From Ricinus communis (Eukaryota > Streptophyta > Magnoliopsida > Malpighiales > Euphorbiaceae): a stretch of 64,000 nt of DNA. Each line of letters starts with the position of its first letter. The first letter of the stretch is position 1. The translations under genes were made by a program, and so were the position numbers. The stretch spans positions 14,944,001-15,008,000 of the forward strand of contig NC_063260.1 in assembly GCF_019578655.1 (NCBI RefSeq), in the 5' to 3' direction. A model generated the notes under the pieces. That model did no database searches and was not told the origin of the DNA. It saw only the letters and a program-made list of their open reading frames with translations. Below are positions 33,701 to 44,551 of the stretch, one piece after another.

Positions 33701-36251
33701 GTTTTTTCAACATCCAAATAGCCATGTCAAACCCGGCTTTACTGAATTTATTTTGAGGAAAAAAAGAATTTAAGATCTAATATTTTTAAGAAGTCGATAA
33801 TAAACTTATTTTCCGATCAAACCAATTTTTTTCTTTTTAATGTAATTAGTATCAAGTGTGTACACAATAAAATAATTGGATCAGTAAATGGTACGTATAA
33901 AAGGAAGCCGCCCTCCCTCTCTCACACACACGCACAAGCACAGATTGGGGTGAAGCCTAAAAAGGAGGACTTAAGGTGGGTTGTAGTTACCTTAATTTTC
34001 TCGAGCAAACTCTGATTGGTTGTGTCTGCCAAGATGGCAGAGAATGCGAGTTTATGATTGGCTCAAATACCTAATAATAACCCAATACACAAAGTGTAAA
34101 ATAGACGAACTAATCTAAAACACTCTATTGCCCACCTCGATTGACTCCAAAATCCAAAAACAAAGGATCTCTTTTCTATTTGCATTTTCTTTAGTATAAA
34201 AGCACTAATTGTAAGAGAGGAAAAAAAAAAGAATTAATTAATAAAAAAAAAAAAGCACCAATAGAAACTTACAAATTACTAGAATATAATAAAGAAAAGA
34301 AGTACTCCTGTCTTGGGTGTGTGCCTGTGAACTCTGATAAACTGTATCAGGTCCAGCAGCAGAACATTGGTGGCAGCTCCTCATCCCCATGCGCTAAGAA
34401 AAGGTGACCGTCTCTCATTGGTTCGTACCTTTTTTGTTTATTATCAACTCTCTCTACTCTCAAGCCTTACCCTATATATACACTTACTTCAACTATTTGT
34501 TTGCCTACATATGTATGCTTTAATTCTCAATGCAAGAGTTCATAATTAAATCTCTCTGGCTGCTTGAATATTTACTTATTGTTTTTTTGACATTAAAACG
34601 AGCAAGCATTTGAACCCATTTCTGTTTGACACCTTGTTACCTTAATTATGACAGATCTCTCTTTCTAGAGAGATGATTTGGAAGTTGAAAACGGGAATCT
34701 TTTTATATGCTACTTATTTTTCTTTATACAGGTTTAAGGAGTTTGTTTCCAAAAATATGAAAAGTTTTTAACACTTACTAACTATAAAGAATCCTGCAAA
34801 AATGAAGTGAAGAGAAAAAGGATTAGCCACATCAAGGATTCTTTCTTACATATCTCAAAAACTCTCTTGCTTAAGTCAGTTCTTGTTGGTTTTAGCTTTC
34901 AATGTAAAAGTAAACAAAAACCACAAGTATAATTTTCAAGTGTTGGGATAGAAGGGAAAATTCTAATTTAACAAAAAGAAAGAGAAGAAAAATTTAATGC
35001 GAAGAGACGATGAAAGAAGAAGTGCAGTAAGTGACTCATGACGCCACTTCCTTTGTCAGATGTGAAGAAACTGAAAAATCATGTGTGACGTGACCAAAGA
35101 TTCTTGTAAACACAAAATATGTATCATATAACAAGAAATTAACCCTAACAATACCCACCTCGTCCTCTTTTACTTGTGTTCTAGACATGGACAGGGATAA
35201 AATGGTCATGGGAAAGGCTAAATCCAGACTTTTTTTATTGCCTAATTAAGACATACCCAGTTTAGTTTCTGGAATTTGATGAAACCCTAATCAATTAACT
35301 CCCAAGGTTTGCAAAAGGGTAATAGGGTAAAATACTGTCTACAAAATCATAGCACTTCTCTTTCACTTTGAGCACTTGATTTTTAGCTTTCATGAGACAA
35401 GATTGGAGGTGAATCTTGTGATGGTTTAGGAAATACCATTTTAAGTATGAAACCCTAATCTACAATTTGATGGAAGCTCATATTATGTTTCAGATTACCT
35501 GACATGGTGCCTAAGAGAAGTCCAGTGATTGATGGGAAATTAGCTAATGGAATAGAGAAGAGAAAAGATAATTCCAGTTAACATACAAAATAAGAGCTGG
35601 TTTCATATATCTTGACAACCCTAGCTATACTTTGTTTTATCTTATAAATAAAAAGCTGATTACTACCAAAACAAAGCCATTTTTGGTTTTTGGTTCTACT
35701 TTTATATATTGGAAGCAGATCTGTAAGCCTAACAAAATTAATGCTGAGATGAAGTATAAAGAAGAGAGAGAGCATCAAAAGAAAGAGAAAACAAACCAAA
35801 AAAGAAAAGAAGATGAAATAAGAGATAAAGAAAGGAAGCACATCAAGAACCAAAACTCCAAAAGTGAATCCTTGCAAGCAAGAACAAGAAATCATGTCTC
35901 CTATAACTGTAAACCAACATATGCATAGACCAAGCAGGAAAACAAAAAGAAAGAAATCAAACAGCATAAATGATCAAGAAGTTGCAGGTAAAACTGGGAG
36001 AGATTTTAAGGGAAAAAAAGGGACCTATTATTAGAATACTCGTAGAGGCGGCCACGGCTTGAAAATACAATGAGAGCAACTTCAGCATCACAAAGGACAG
36101 ATAATTCATAAGCTTTCTTGAGCAGACCATTACGACGCTTGCAGAAGGTCACTTGGCGATTCGTAGTGTTTTCGATTCGCTTGATTTCGATTTTGCCCCT
36201 TCCCGACTTTCTCTGGGAAGGGCCTTCCGATTCTTGATTAGGGAAATCCGT
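30708..36251 (-). CDS. C-function MADS-box transcription factor, PLENA/SHATTERPROOF type (7 coding exons)
   Basis: A MIKC-type MADS-box protein of the AGAMOUS subfamily, a nuclear DNA-binding factor that specifies stamens and carpels (PLE type) or fruit valve margins (SHP type). Coding exons on the minus strand: 36251-36025, 32595-32514, 31611-31550, 31453-31354, 31235-31194, 31036-30995, 30896-30708. They sum to 744 nt and stay in frame, giving 247 residues. The MADS domain (from residue 17, [20 protein letters not shown]) is complete, with a 16-residue N-terminal extension. The linker has [18 protein letters not shown]. The K domain spans about 104-185 ([29 protein letters not shown]). The C-terminus has a Gln-rich run (193-203) and the motif [15 protein letters not shown], ending LQLV. 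NLLEPN in the C-terminal motif favours the PLE/SHP branch over AGAMOUS proper. No AUG exists in frame: see the start entry. Exon sizes 82/62/100/42/42 are those of the subfamily. Confidence 0.93.
30855..30885 (-). repeat. CAG/CAA tract (polyglutamine)
   Basis: Encodes Q6-H-Q4 in the C-terminal domain. A CAG run in the last exon is liable to length variation. Confidence 0.9.
34013..34061 (-). promoter_or_regulatory. Paired CCAATCA boxes
   Basis: TGATTGG on plus at 34013-34019 and 34055-34061 gives two CCAATCA motifs on the coding strand, 42 bp apart. A pair of CCAATCA boxes in a short conserved block is a known hallmark of the second intron of AGAMOUS, PLENA and FARINELLI, bound by NF-Y in snapdragon and petunia studies. 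Confidence 0.7.
34364..34370 (-). promoter_or_regulatory. Candidate LEAFY binding site
   Basis: CCAATGT on the coding strand, fitting CCANTG(G/T), about 300 bp from the CCAATCA pair in the same intron. A 7-bp match can occur by chance; the location makes it credible. Confidence 0.45.
36025..36251 (-). other. MADS DNA-binding domain coding region
   Basis: Residues 17-75 are an intact MADS domain: [20 protein letters not shown] and [20 protein letters not shown]. There is no stop or substitution at conserved sites, so DNA binding (CArG boxes, as dimers) is expected to be retained. Confidence 0.9.
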
Positions 36252-36260
36252 GATTGCAAG
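36025..36260 (-). CDS. MADS-domain exon with ACG start
   Basis: The acceptor is AAATTTCAG just above 36260. The exon opens CTTGCAATCACGGATTTCCC. ACG (36251-36249) stands where relatives have ATG before (Glu/Asp)-Phe-Pro-Asn-Gln. It has A at -3 and G at +4, the preferred initiation context. No in-frame ATG occurs upstream in this exon or in the predicted 5' exon. Arabidopsis AGAMOUS is known to start at ACG at the same place. The exon ends AATAATAG with the donor GTCCCT, weak beyond the GT. Alternatives: a start-codon loss by mutation, or another upstream exon. Confidence 0.85.
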
Positions 36261-36416
36261 CTGAAATTTTTTTTTAAAAAAGTTTAAATATAGAGAACAA
36301 TTAACTAGGCAAAATAAATCCTGAATTTGGACAAGAAACACCAAAACAAGCAAAACACAAATATAGACTATCTGGGTTACGTTTGATATTGGTTATTTTC
36401 TTTTGTGTTCACTAAC

Positions 36417-36555
36417 CTTGGTACTAACAACAAAACAAAGAAGGAATGTTAGAAAAGAAAAGAAAGAGTTTCTTCAATTCTTTTTTCTCTTTCTCTTTCT
36501 CTTTCTCTTTCTCTTTCTCTTTTGTGCAATAGTAGAGTTGCAGAAAATGGAAGTG
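36417..36555 (-). other. Predicted 5' untranslated exon of the MADS-box gene
   Basis: A donor CAAG|GTTAGT at 36417/36416 and the acceptor at 36261 define a 156-bp leader intron, as known in AGAMOUS-subfamily genes. The exon contains a GA-rich run (AGAAAG units, 36481-36522, written CTTTCT on plus). The upper limit is estimated from the TATA box. Confidence 0.6.
36481..36522. repeat. (TTTCTC)n microsatellite in the predicted leader
   Basis: About six TTTCTC units. GA/CT runs occur in leaders of many plant homeotic genes and can bind BPC (GAGA-binding) proteins; binding here is inferred. Confidence 0.9.
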
Positions 36556-36578
36556 GGTTGCTTTATTAGCTAGCTAGG

Positions 36579-36585
36579 TATATAT
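36579..36585 (-). promoter_or_regulatory. Candidate TATA box of the MADS-box gene
   Basis: ATATATA on the minus strand, giving an expected transcription start near 36550, just upstream of the GA-rich leader exon. Confidence 0.5.
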
Positions 36586-36599
36586 GGACACATGAAATA

Positions 36600-37950
36600 G
36601 ACTCTTTAACAAGAACCCAACTCATACACAGATACATACAAACACAAGACAATAATATTACTGTTAATTACAAATATATTCTCTCTTTGTATTATAGGTC
36701 TAGATTGAGAATACACATAATTATAGTGCAAGTATAATTAAAGGCGAGGGTCCATATCATGTATGCGGATATAGATAAAAGGAGAGATGATAATTAAAAA
36801 ATAATAATAATAAAGAAAGGTATTGGAAAGTGCAATTCCAAGTTGCACTGAATGCTTTTTAATGTTTTATGTATGGGGTGGAAGAAAATCTAAAATCAAA
36901 GAACTTTGTCATGTTTTTCTTGCTTTTTGGTACTTTTGGCCTCTCTCTCTATATATTTTCCATTCTGGTGTAGATTTCTTTCTGACTTCATCTTCTAGTG
37001 GTTGAAAGTTTTTAACCTCTTACTCTTACTCTTTCTCAGAATATTTATATATATACGCAGTAAATTATTGCATCTAATGAATGAAGAAGTGACGCAAGTG
37101 AAAGAGGACTCCCATGTGATTCCCTGTTCATGTGTTCATCAATCTCTTTATCTTGAATATCATTTATGGTAAAATTTGAAGACTTCCATTCATACTCTCA
37201 GTTGCAGTTTGTTTCTTTCTTTCTTTTGAGGGTTATAATTGGTGGGATCCTTTTTCCATGGCCCAACAAGATGCCATTGAACCACTATTTTTGCTGTGCG
37301 GTACTCGTAGTATGCCAATTACTACGCACCCACACTTCACCCTCAACTATAGCTTGCTTCGTTATTGGCACATTTAATTAGTTATATGTCATAATTGCAT
37401 AAAATTTTCTCACCTTTTACTATTCTAAATTGGGTTCCCAATTTTCTTTTCTCCAATTTCATCTTACATTCTTTGTAAGATATTAGAAGTGAGCTTCCAT
37501 TAGTGAACGGTTTTGGCTGGATCTATTGTTCAAAAAAATAGTTTTGGTTTGATTCCCATGGCTGCTAGATATGAGCTACAAGGATCTCTCCAGATGTAAC
37601 TGTCACTGTAATATTAGTTAAATTAGTTCATAATAATATTGGTGGATAGATGTGTAGAAATTGGGAAAATAATACAAATAGTTATTTATTTTCATTTTGA
37701 TTATAAAACTTTAACTTATATTATTTTAATAATAAAAAATTGACATTGTTGTATTTTTTTCTTAATTGTTTTTTTTATTGACTGTTTTTGCCACATGTCA
37801 ATCTTTCATTTGTAAAGTGATTAAATTAAAATATAATTAAAATTAAATTATAGAAATAAAATAAAATCTTATAACTAAAATGAAATGAAATGAAATGTAA
37901 AGTTTAGTGACCATTTGTATCATTATAGTCAATGCCTTAAAAGATATAAA
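36600..37950. other. Upstream region of the MADS-box gene
   Basis: Intergenic, AT-rich, no other gene. It probably includes the gene's promoter. Short frames at 36823-37005 and 37166-37381 have no recognisable content. Confidence 0.5.
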
Positions 37951-37963
37951 TTGAGGGCTTTTT

Positions 37964-38432
37964 TTATAGTGCACCTGCGTATAGTATGCACCTAGAGATT
38001 GACCTACTATTAGAGATAAACATCATATAAATTTTAATTTGGTAGAGAAGGTTGCTTAAGTTGTAGTGAATCTCATTTGTATTATAATATATGAGTAATT
38101 TAATAAATAAAATGGGCCGACCAAATCAACGGGTTTAATAGAAGTTGCTAAAAAATTAAGGAGAGAACTAGAGTTTTTTAATTGATTTTTTGAATTTCAA
38201 TAGATTGAGTAGTTAAATAATTTTAAATTAAAAAGTGTGAAAATGATAATATATGAAATTTACATAATAATAAATTGGGGTAAAAATCATTTCAATAGTT
38301 TGTAAGTTTTACGGAGCGGAAAATATTATCTGGTAAACAAATCACAAGTTACTTAATATAATGGGTAGGATTAAAAAATTCTAATCTAACAGTAAAGTTT
38401 CTCTAGGGGTATATTATACCTAAGTGCTTTAC
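37964..38432. mobile_element. Small inverted-repeat element (MITE)
   Basis: The left end TATAGTGCACCTGCGTATAG and the right end read on the opposite strand, TAAAGCACTTAGGTATAATA, form imperfect inverted repeats of about 30 bp ending in CCTAG on both sides. The interior is AT-rich and non-coding. A TA target is possible. Confidence 0.5.
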
Positions 38433-38649
38433 ATAAGATTGATAAATGTGACTAAATCAAAATAAAAAATTAAATTAAATAATTAAAAACTAAAATCAAT
38501 AATTAAAATTAAATTAAATATATAATTAAATAATCGTTGATAATGATTATCTCCGATTGTCATTAGCTAAATTTAATATATTTACTGAAAGCTAAAACAA
38601 AAGCTTAACAACAGTTTGTCACACAGTGTTTATAAGTTAAGTTTACTAA

Positions 38650-39084
38650 AGGGATAACCCATATTTAGCCTCTTGTACTTTACACCTTCATTTGCTAATA
38701 TTGAGTCTTCACATTTCTATGTTTGCGAAATTAAAGTTGTAAATTTAGTATGCAAAATAATATTATTTGGTCCATATATTCTTTAATCTTACTATTAAAT
38801 CCTTATATCTTAATTTATAACCACTTAAGTCCTTAATTATATGTTTTAAAGAATTCTTACTTAACACACTAAAATTATTTAAAATTAATTTGAAGCTTAG
38901 TTCATTAATTTAGGAACTTGACTAAATTATGTATTTTATTTAAAAATAAACATTTAATAATGAAAAATTTTAATAATCTATTTTATGATAAATATTCAAT
39001 ACCATAACGTATATATAAATCATTGCATATTTTATTTGGTCATTACTGTGTGTATATTGAATTTTATATGTATACATAAATATC

Positions 39085-39115
<31 letters not shown>

Positions 39116-39690
39116 TGTCTTAGTTTTTTAATTATTTGTTAAAAATTATAACTTTTACAATTATTTCTTTATAAATAGCTTACGTCTTTCATTTTATTAG
39201 TTTATTAATTAAAATTCTATACCTTAAATAATATAACTGACTTAATCTAACAAATCAAAATTTTAAATTAAATAGATTAAAATCAAGTGGTGTCATCCAA
39301 TTTAAATTAATAGTTTATTATTAAAATATAAATATAATTTAAACCCAAATTATAATAAATTCTTATCATTTTGATAACTTAAAATTTAAACAATAATATT
39401 TGGGGGTAAATATCATAAAATAAAAACAGGAGTTTAATATTATGCAAATAAAAGTATAAGGGCACAATCTTAAAAAGTAGAAGTACAAAAGTTTAGTTAA
39501 AAATCTAAAAATTATTTCTACACGCGTTAACAACACATGTAATACACTTTTTGAATTATTGTTAGACAATAACTTAAATTTATAAAAATAAAAATATAAG
39601 AACTTAATGTCGGCTAATGAAAGTGCAAGAACCTAATCTAAAAAAGGTAAAAGTACAGAGGGCCAAATATTAATAGATTGCTATATACAT
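38650..39690. mobile_element. Possible inverted-repeat element of about 1 kb
   Basis: Left edge CATATTTAGCCTCTTGTACT; right edge on the opposite strand AATATTTGGCCCTCTGTACT, followed on both by TTCATT(T/A)GC-like sequence. Between them lies AT-rich DNA with a TA run (39085-39112). No target duplication found. Confidence 0.45.
39085..39112. repeat. (TA)n microsatellite
   Basis: About 14 TA units. Confidence 0.9.
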
Positions 39691-39900
39691 TTGTTATTCT
39701 CAAATGATTTATAATTGTAAAATATTAATAGCTTGCTATATATTATTTATAACTTTACTAAATAAGTGATATTTGTCATTTTCACATGATTTCTAATTTT
39801 AAAATATTATGTATTTACCAGATATTGTTCACAAACTTACTAAATAAGTGATATTTATTATTCTCACATGATTTTTAATTATAAAATATTAATTTTAAAA
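39690..39900. repeat. Degenerate tandem duplication, about 90-bp unit
   Basis: Two good copies and a shorter third share ACTAAATAAGTGATATTT, CTCACATGATTT and AATTTTAAAATATTA. Confidence 0.6.
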
Positions 39901-41560
39901 ATAAAATAATTCATATATTTTATGTACATGAACTTATAATTTGGGATATAAATAATAAATGGTATCAAAAAATGTAAATAACAAATGAAATCTGATTTTT
40001 ATTATTATCTATATAAAATTAATTTAAACTCATTTTATTCCAGTTATAGAACACTTTTTTTGATACATAATGACTTTAAAATTAAAAATTGTATCATATT
40101 AGTTTTAATAAATAACTCATTCTGTTATTTGTTAAGGATTATAAAAAAGAATCATTTTCTTGAAATAAAAATACTTTTCAATGGGTCTTTTTAATACATG
40201 ATGACTTTGGACAATTTACATCATATTAATTTAGTAAATATTGGTTCTGCCATTCATAAAAAATATGTTTATTTTGAATTCTTTTAGAATATAACTAATT
40301 GAAAAGATAACATATATATATATATATATATAGATTTTTAAGTTTCATCTATCTATATATAATGAATTTCCGTAATTATAGAAAAACTTTATTTAGTATA
40401 GACTATTAGATGTAATTTTAATTTATAAAATTAATTTTATTAGTATCTTAAAGAAACTACAGAGTACGCACAATACTACTAATTTAAAGTAAAATTGGTT
40501 TGAATCTATAATGATATATCTAAATTTGGATATTTATGATCATTAGGTATTTATTTAAAATGTATTAACAAGGTCTTTAGTTCAAAGATTGTGCAGATGT
40601 TGTTTCTACATAAAACTATTTGGTAAGATTTAAATATTAGTATTGATAGCTAATTTAGTCTCAATCAGTTGTTGATTATATAAACTCTATTTTTAAAATT
40701 TTTCTTATCAATTGATAGCTTATTTGAATTTTTATATTTATTTGAACAATAAATTATTATTAGAATTTATTAATAATAATTTATTTTAAGTTGGACTCAT
40801 ATAATTTATTTTAAATTCATGATAAATAATTAATATTTTAAAGTCATATTTAATAGTAAATAATTATAAAATTTATGATTATGGCATTTGAAATTAGAAT
40901 ATCTTATTAATTAAATTTAAATTATAATTCTTACTTTTAAAATAACTTTTACAAATATTTTTAATAAATACAACTAAATAAAATTAATTATAATATTTTT
41001 AATTATTATAAGTTATTTTTATTAATTTATATCGTTAAAAATAATATAATAAAATATATTTAAAGATAAATTATACTTTTAATAATCATTTAACATATTA
41101 AAAATAACTGCTAATAAAATTTTATTAAATTATTTAATTTATAAATTTTCAATTACTAGCTATCAGCTACTAACTACTAGCTCTATTAATTCGTCAATAA
41201 ACGCTATAACATATCCTTAAAGAAAAGCTAGAATTTATTGTTTATTGGCAATTTTTGCTGCCTAATTTTCTACCAACAACGACTTTTGGCCCAAATTTAC
41301 CACTTTCTTGTATTTATATGATGACTTGGGCATTTTCTTTAGACAAATAACTTGCTAGACTTTAAATTAAATTGAAACAAAATAAAAAAGGACTATAACG
41401 TTTGGCACAATTGTTATGTCTTTAAATAAATTTATTTTGAAAAATATTGATTAGGTTATTCTTTTGAGAACAAAATGTAACCTTTATGATATTACATGTA
41501 AATAAGTGTTATTGTAACATATAGTAATAATAATAATTTTAAATAAAATAAATATTTGAT
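39901..41560. other. Gene-free AT-rich DNA
   Basis: Very AT-rich, with a TA run at 40312-40332. No coding potential or element ends recognised. Confidence 0.5.
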
Positions 41561-41572
41561 TAATGTCTATTA

Positions 41573-41671
41573 GTTATTTTTTTTTTATTATGGAAAAGAG
41601 GAAGTAGGGGTTCAAACTTGAACTTCAATCCAAGTTCCATAGAACTCTTTCACTAGGCCAAAAGCTTAGTG
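41573..41671 (-). mobile_element. Short tRNA-derived SINE
   Basis: On the minus strand a box-A-like TTTGGCCTAGT (41661-41651) is followed about 30 nt later by a box-B-like GTTCAAGTTTGAACCCC (41623-41607). The element ends in an A-rich tail (41589-41575). Near-identical flanks TAATGTCTATTA (41561-41572) and TAATGTCCATTA (41672-41683) look like a target duplication with one change. The body is only about 100 bp, short for a plant SINE, so it may be a truncated copy. Confidence 0.55.
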
Positions 41672-41689
41672 CTAATGTCCATTAATCAT

Positions 41690-43185
41690 TTAACACCGAA
41701 CAGTAACATCATACCACAACGACAAGTGATTTTTAGAATTCTCCATCAAGGCAGGGTTCATAATATGGCCTTTCTTTTTTTGGTAATGTAAAGCCATCAT
41801 TTGCATCAAATATTCTTAAAGGTTTTTCATTAAGGGTGTCAATAGAATATATGTAAGAGAAAGGATTTGACTCAGAAGAAGAAGAACAATTATCAATTTC
41901 AGTTAGAAGCATTTGTAGTTAACAGTTGATATGTTACATGCGTTGCACGTATTGTAATTTGTGAACATACCCTAATATTTAATTTGATTTTAAATATGTG
42001 AACATACCCTAAAATTATTTATCTGCACTTTTATCATTCATTCATCATTATAAATAGTAATCAAGTTTTGCAAAATGAAAATATAATAATTAGTTTAGTA
42101 TTTGTTAATATCATAAATAAGTAACAAGTTAGTACTTTATGTTTAAATAAAAATGTTAAATTGAGATATCTTAAAATTTTTTGTTTACTTGTGAATGTCA
42201 TTTACTTCAATTATTAAGGTTAATTTTTATGCAAATTATAAGGGTAGATAATGAAAGTAGAAAAAAAAAATTCAATAACATTTAATAAATTTTGAGTTTA
42301 AAAATTTGTATTTTATTAGTTTAAAATAAAGTTAGTTTATTGATATTTATCTCATACTATTTAATTACTGCATAAAAATTTAAATCTTACATTCCATTTC
42401 TTTTTGTCGGTTAACAGAAGTTAAATATTATTTTAAATTCAAAAATATTTCTCTTTAGAACCATTTTTATATATAGTATTGATATATCCAGTGTGGAATA
42501 TTAAATACCATAATGTTAATATTGATTTTAATTTTAACATTCAATATCTGTTAAATTTGCTAACATAATATGAACTATGTTAATAATAGAAAAAGTTAAA
42601 TAAACATTAGAGTTGTTGACCTGTTTCATTACTAAAATACTATCATTTAAATGTATAATTTAAGTTTTTTCTTAATTTTAGAGTTTTATTAATTTTATGT
42701 ATTTGGATAATAATATTTTTAATAGCAAGAGTGTTGACTCAATCTTTTTCTTCTTCCCGCTGAAGTTTACAATAAGTTAGTAAATTTAATTGATAATTTC
42801 ACCAAAGACTAAAATTGAAATTAATATTAAAGTTTGATACTAAAATTTTAAAATTTATATAGTAACTATAAAGTACAAAATGTTTTTGATAATTAAACCT
42901 ATATGTAATAACAAAAATTACGACAAAGGCAATGCTATTTATCTAAGTCATATTCTATTTACCTCCTTATAAATAAATATGATCTTCTTTTCTCAAATAA
43001 CTTACTGATGGATTTATTTAGAATTAAATTATGAATTTTTTAAATTTAGTAACAATTATTAGACGATGTAATTTTTAAGAATAAGATATTTATTTTTTAA
43101 AAAGAATTCGGTGCCAATATTTAATATTGCCTAATTAGGGTGTATCTTTCTTTAAGCTAAACTCATAACTTTAGTAATCATGATT
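41690..43185. other. Gene-free AT-rich DNA
   Basis: No coding sequence or repeats recognised. Confidence 0.5.
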
Positions 43186-43314
43186 CAAAACATCAATACA
43201 TGAAAGGAGGAGGCACCACTGACCACTCCTGAGGGACCAGTCGAGAAACAGAGGCTCTACCTATATGGTGAGCCACCCGCTTCGCTGATTGCAAAATATA
43301 AGAGATTTTACAAT

Positions 43315-44068
43315 GGCAAAAGGTACAAATACACCCTTAAGTTTTTAGTCAAATTTCAATTAAGCCCTTAAGTTATAAGTTGAAAGAATGAAGCCCTTAA
43401 ACTATATAATACAGAATAATTAAGCCTTTTTATGCAACTTTATTACTGTTATCATTAACTATTTTGGTAAAAGATACATATAATTCGTTAACCTCTTAAA
43501 TAGATATCAATTTATAAGTTAGAACTATTAGGCCCTTAAACTAAATAATATGAAACAATTAAATCCCTTTATGCAATATTAAACACTTTTATGCAATACT
43601 ACTACAGATAATTATTTTTATTGATAACAACCTAATTAAAATGACAAGCAATAGCATAAAGACACTTAGATTATAAATTTTATTTTTTTATATTTTAAAA
43701 AAATAATACAAAAATAAAAATAATCATTTCAACAAAAAAAAGAAAGATAAAACCTAGGTGTGAAAAATGAAGAATTAAGATAAAACCTAGGTGTGAAAAA
43801 TGAAAGGGACTTATCTTTTTCCTTTTGTTGACATAATAATCTTTTAGTTTAAGGGCTTAATTGTTTCACCTTATAGTTTAAGGGCTTAATTGAGATTCAG
43901 TCAAGAGTTTAAAGGGTTATTCGTAGCTTTTGCCAAAATAGTTAATGCCAGAAGTATCAGAGTTGCATAGAGAGGCTTGTTCCGTATTATTTAGTTTAAG
44001 GACTTAAACTTAAAGTTTAAAGACTTAATTAAGATTTGACTAAAAGTTTGAAGGACGTATCTTTTGCG
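43315..44068. mobile_element. Non-autonomous Mutator-like element with 9-bp target duplication
   Basis: 754 bp flanked by identical TTTTACAAT copies (43306-43314 and 44069-44077); 9-bp duplications are the hallmark of Mutator-like elements. Terminal inverted repeats of about 65 bp start GGCAAAAGGTAC on the left and, on the other strand, CGCAAAAGATAC on the right. An extra, inward copy of the right repeat lies at about 43850-43935. No transposase. It interrupts an RNase H relic whose frame resumes beyond it. Confidence 0.85.
43744..43803. repeat. Tandem duplication, 33-bp unit x about 2
   Basis: GATAAAACCTAGGTGTGAAA occurs twice, 33 bp apart, inside the Mutator-like element. Confidence 0.85.
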
Positions 44069-44551
44069 TTTTACAATTGATAATCTTTTTAACTAAGGTC
44101 TGGCAATCTTTAATAACTAACCCAAAGATGGACAAATCACGAACATAATAATTCACTGCATGAACCACATCCAAGGCATCTACTTCCTCTTCAATCCAAT
44201 CAATACCCATGTTCTTTATCCAGCTGAGCGCCTCTTTCGAGCTCAGAGCTTTGGCTAGGGGAGCTGACACTGAATCATGTATACGAGTCACAGACCCAGT
44301 TACCACAAATTGTTCTTGACAATCTCAAATCATAGACCCTGCACGCATATACTTTTGTTGTGCAAACACAACCGCATCAACATTACATTTGAACCAACCG
44401 TTTGGGGGCTTTTGCCAAACCCCATTACTAGTGACTGTTGCGGGCCCCTGCATTGATACATATTTTGGGTGGCCTGTGTTAGGCAAATTATGTAGTGTAT
44501 GGTTTGCTGGAAGTAGTAAAGAGTGAATATAAGTATTATTTTTATGAGAAA

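Larger units (their letters stand above)
32596..36024 (-). promoter_or_regulatory. Large regulatory intron after the MADS exon
   Basis: 3,429 bp, the longest intron of the gene, at the position where AGAMOUS-lineage genes carry their main floral enhancer. It contains two CCAATCA boxes and a LEAFY-type site (next entries). No transposon coding sequence was seen; the frames at 35578-35967 are chance. Confidence 0.75.
43190..44470 (-). pseudogene. LINE-type RNase H domain relic, split by an insertion
   Basis: The minus strand starts near 44460 (GVWQKPPNGWFKCNVDAVVF). A stop follows, then the frame 44306-44070 (ALSSKEALSWIKNMGIDWIE, EEVDALDVVHAVNYYVRDLS). After the 43315-44068 insertion it resumes at about 43305-43195 (SAKRVAHHIGRAS, VPQEWSVVPPPFMY, stop). 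This is the RVT_3-type RNase H found at the end of plant LINE polyproteins and as free relics. No LINE RT adjoins it. Confidence 0.8.

Noticed and set aside
35578..35967. Hydrophobic 129-codon frame, membrane-protein-like
   Set aside because: Lies inside the large MADS-box intron; Phe/Leu/Ser richness follows from a TTTC/TTCT-rich strand.
36006..36353. A 115-codon frame with an AUG at 36353 running into the MADS domain
   Set aside because: The AUG and first 30 codons lie in the predicted leader intron, upstream of the acceptor AAATTTCAG at 36261; the protein text before that point is AT-rich and unlike any MADS-box protein.
41573..41671. tRNA gene
   Set aside because: Box-A and box-B-like motifs are present but no cloverleaf can be drawn, and an A-tail with target duplications indicates a SINE.
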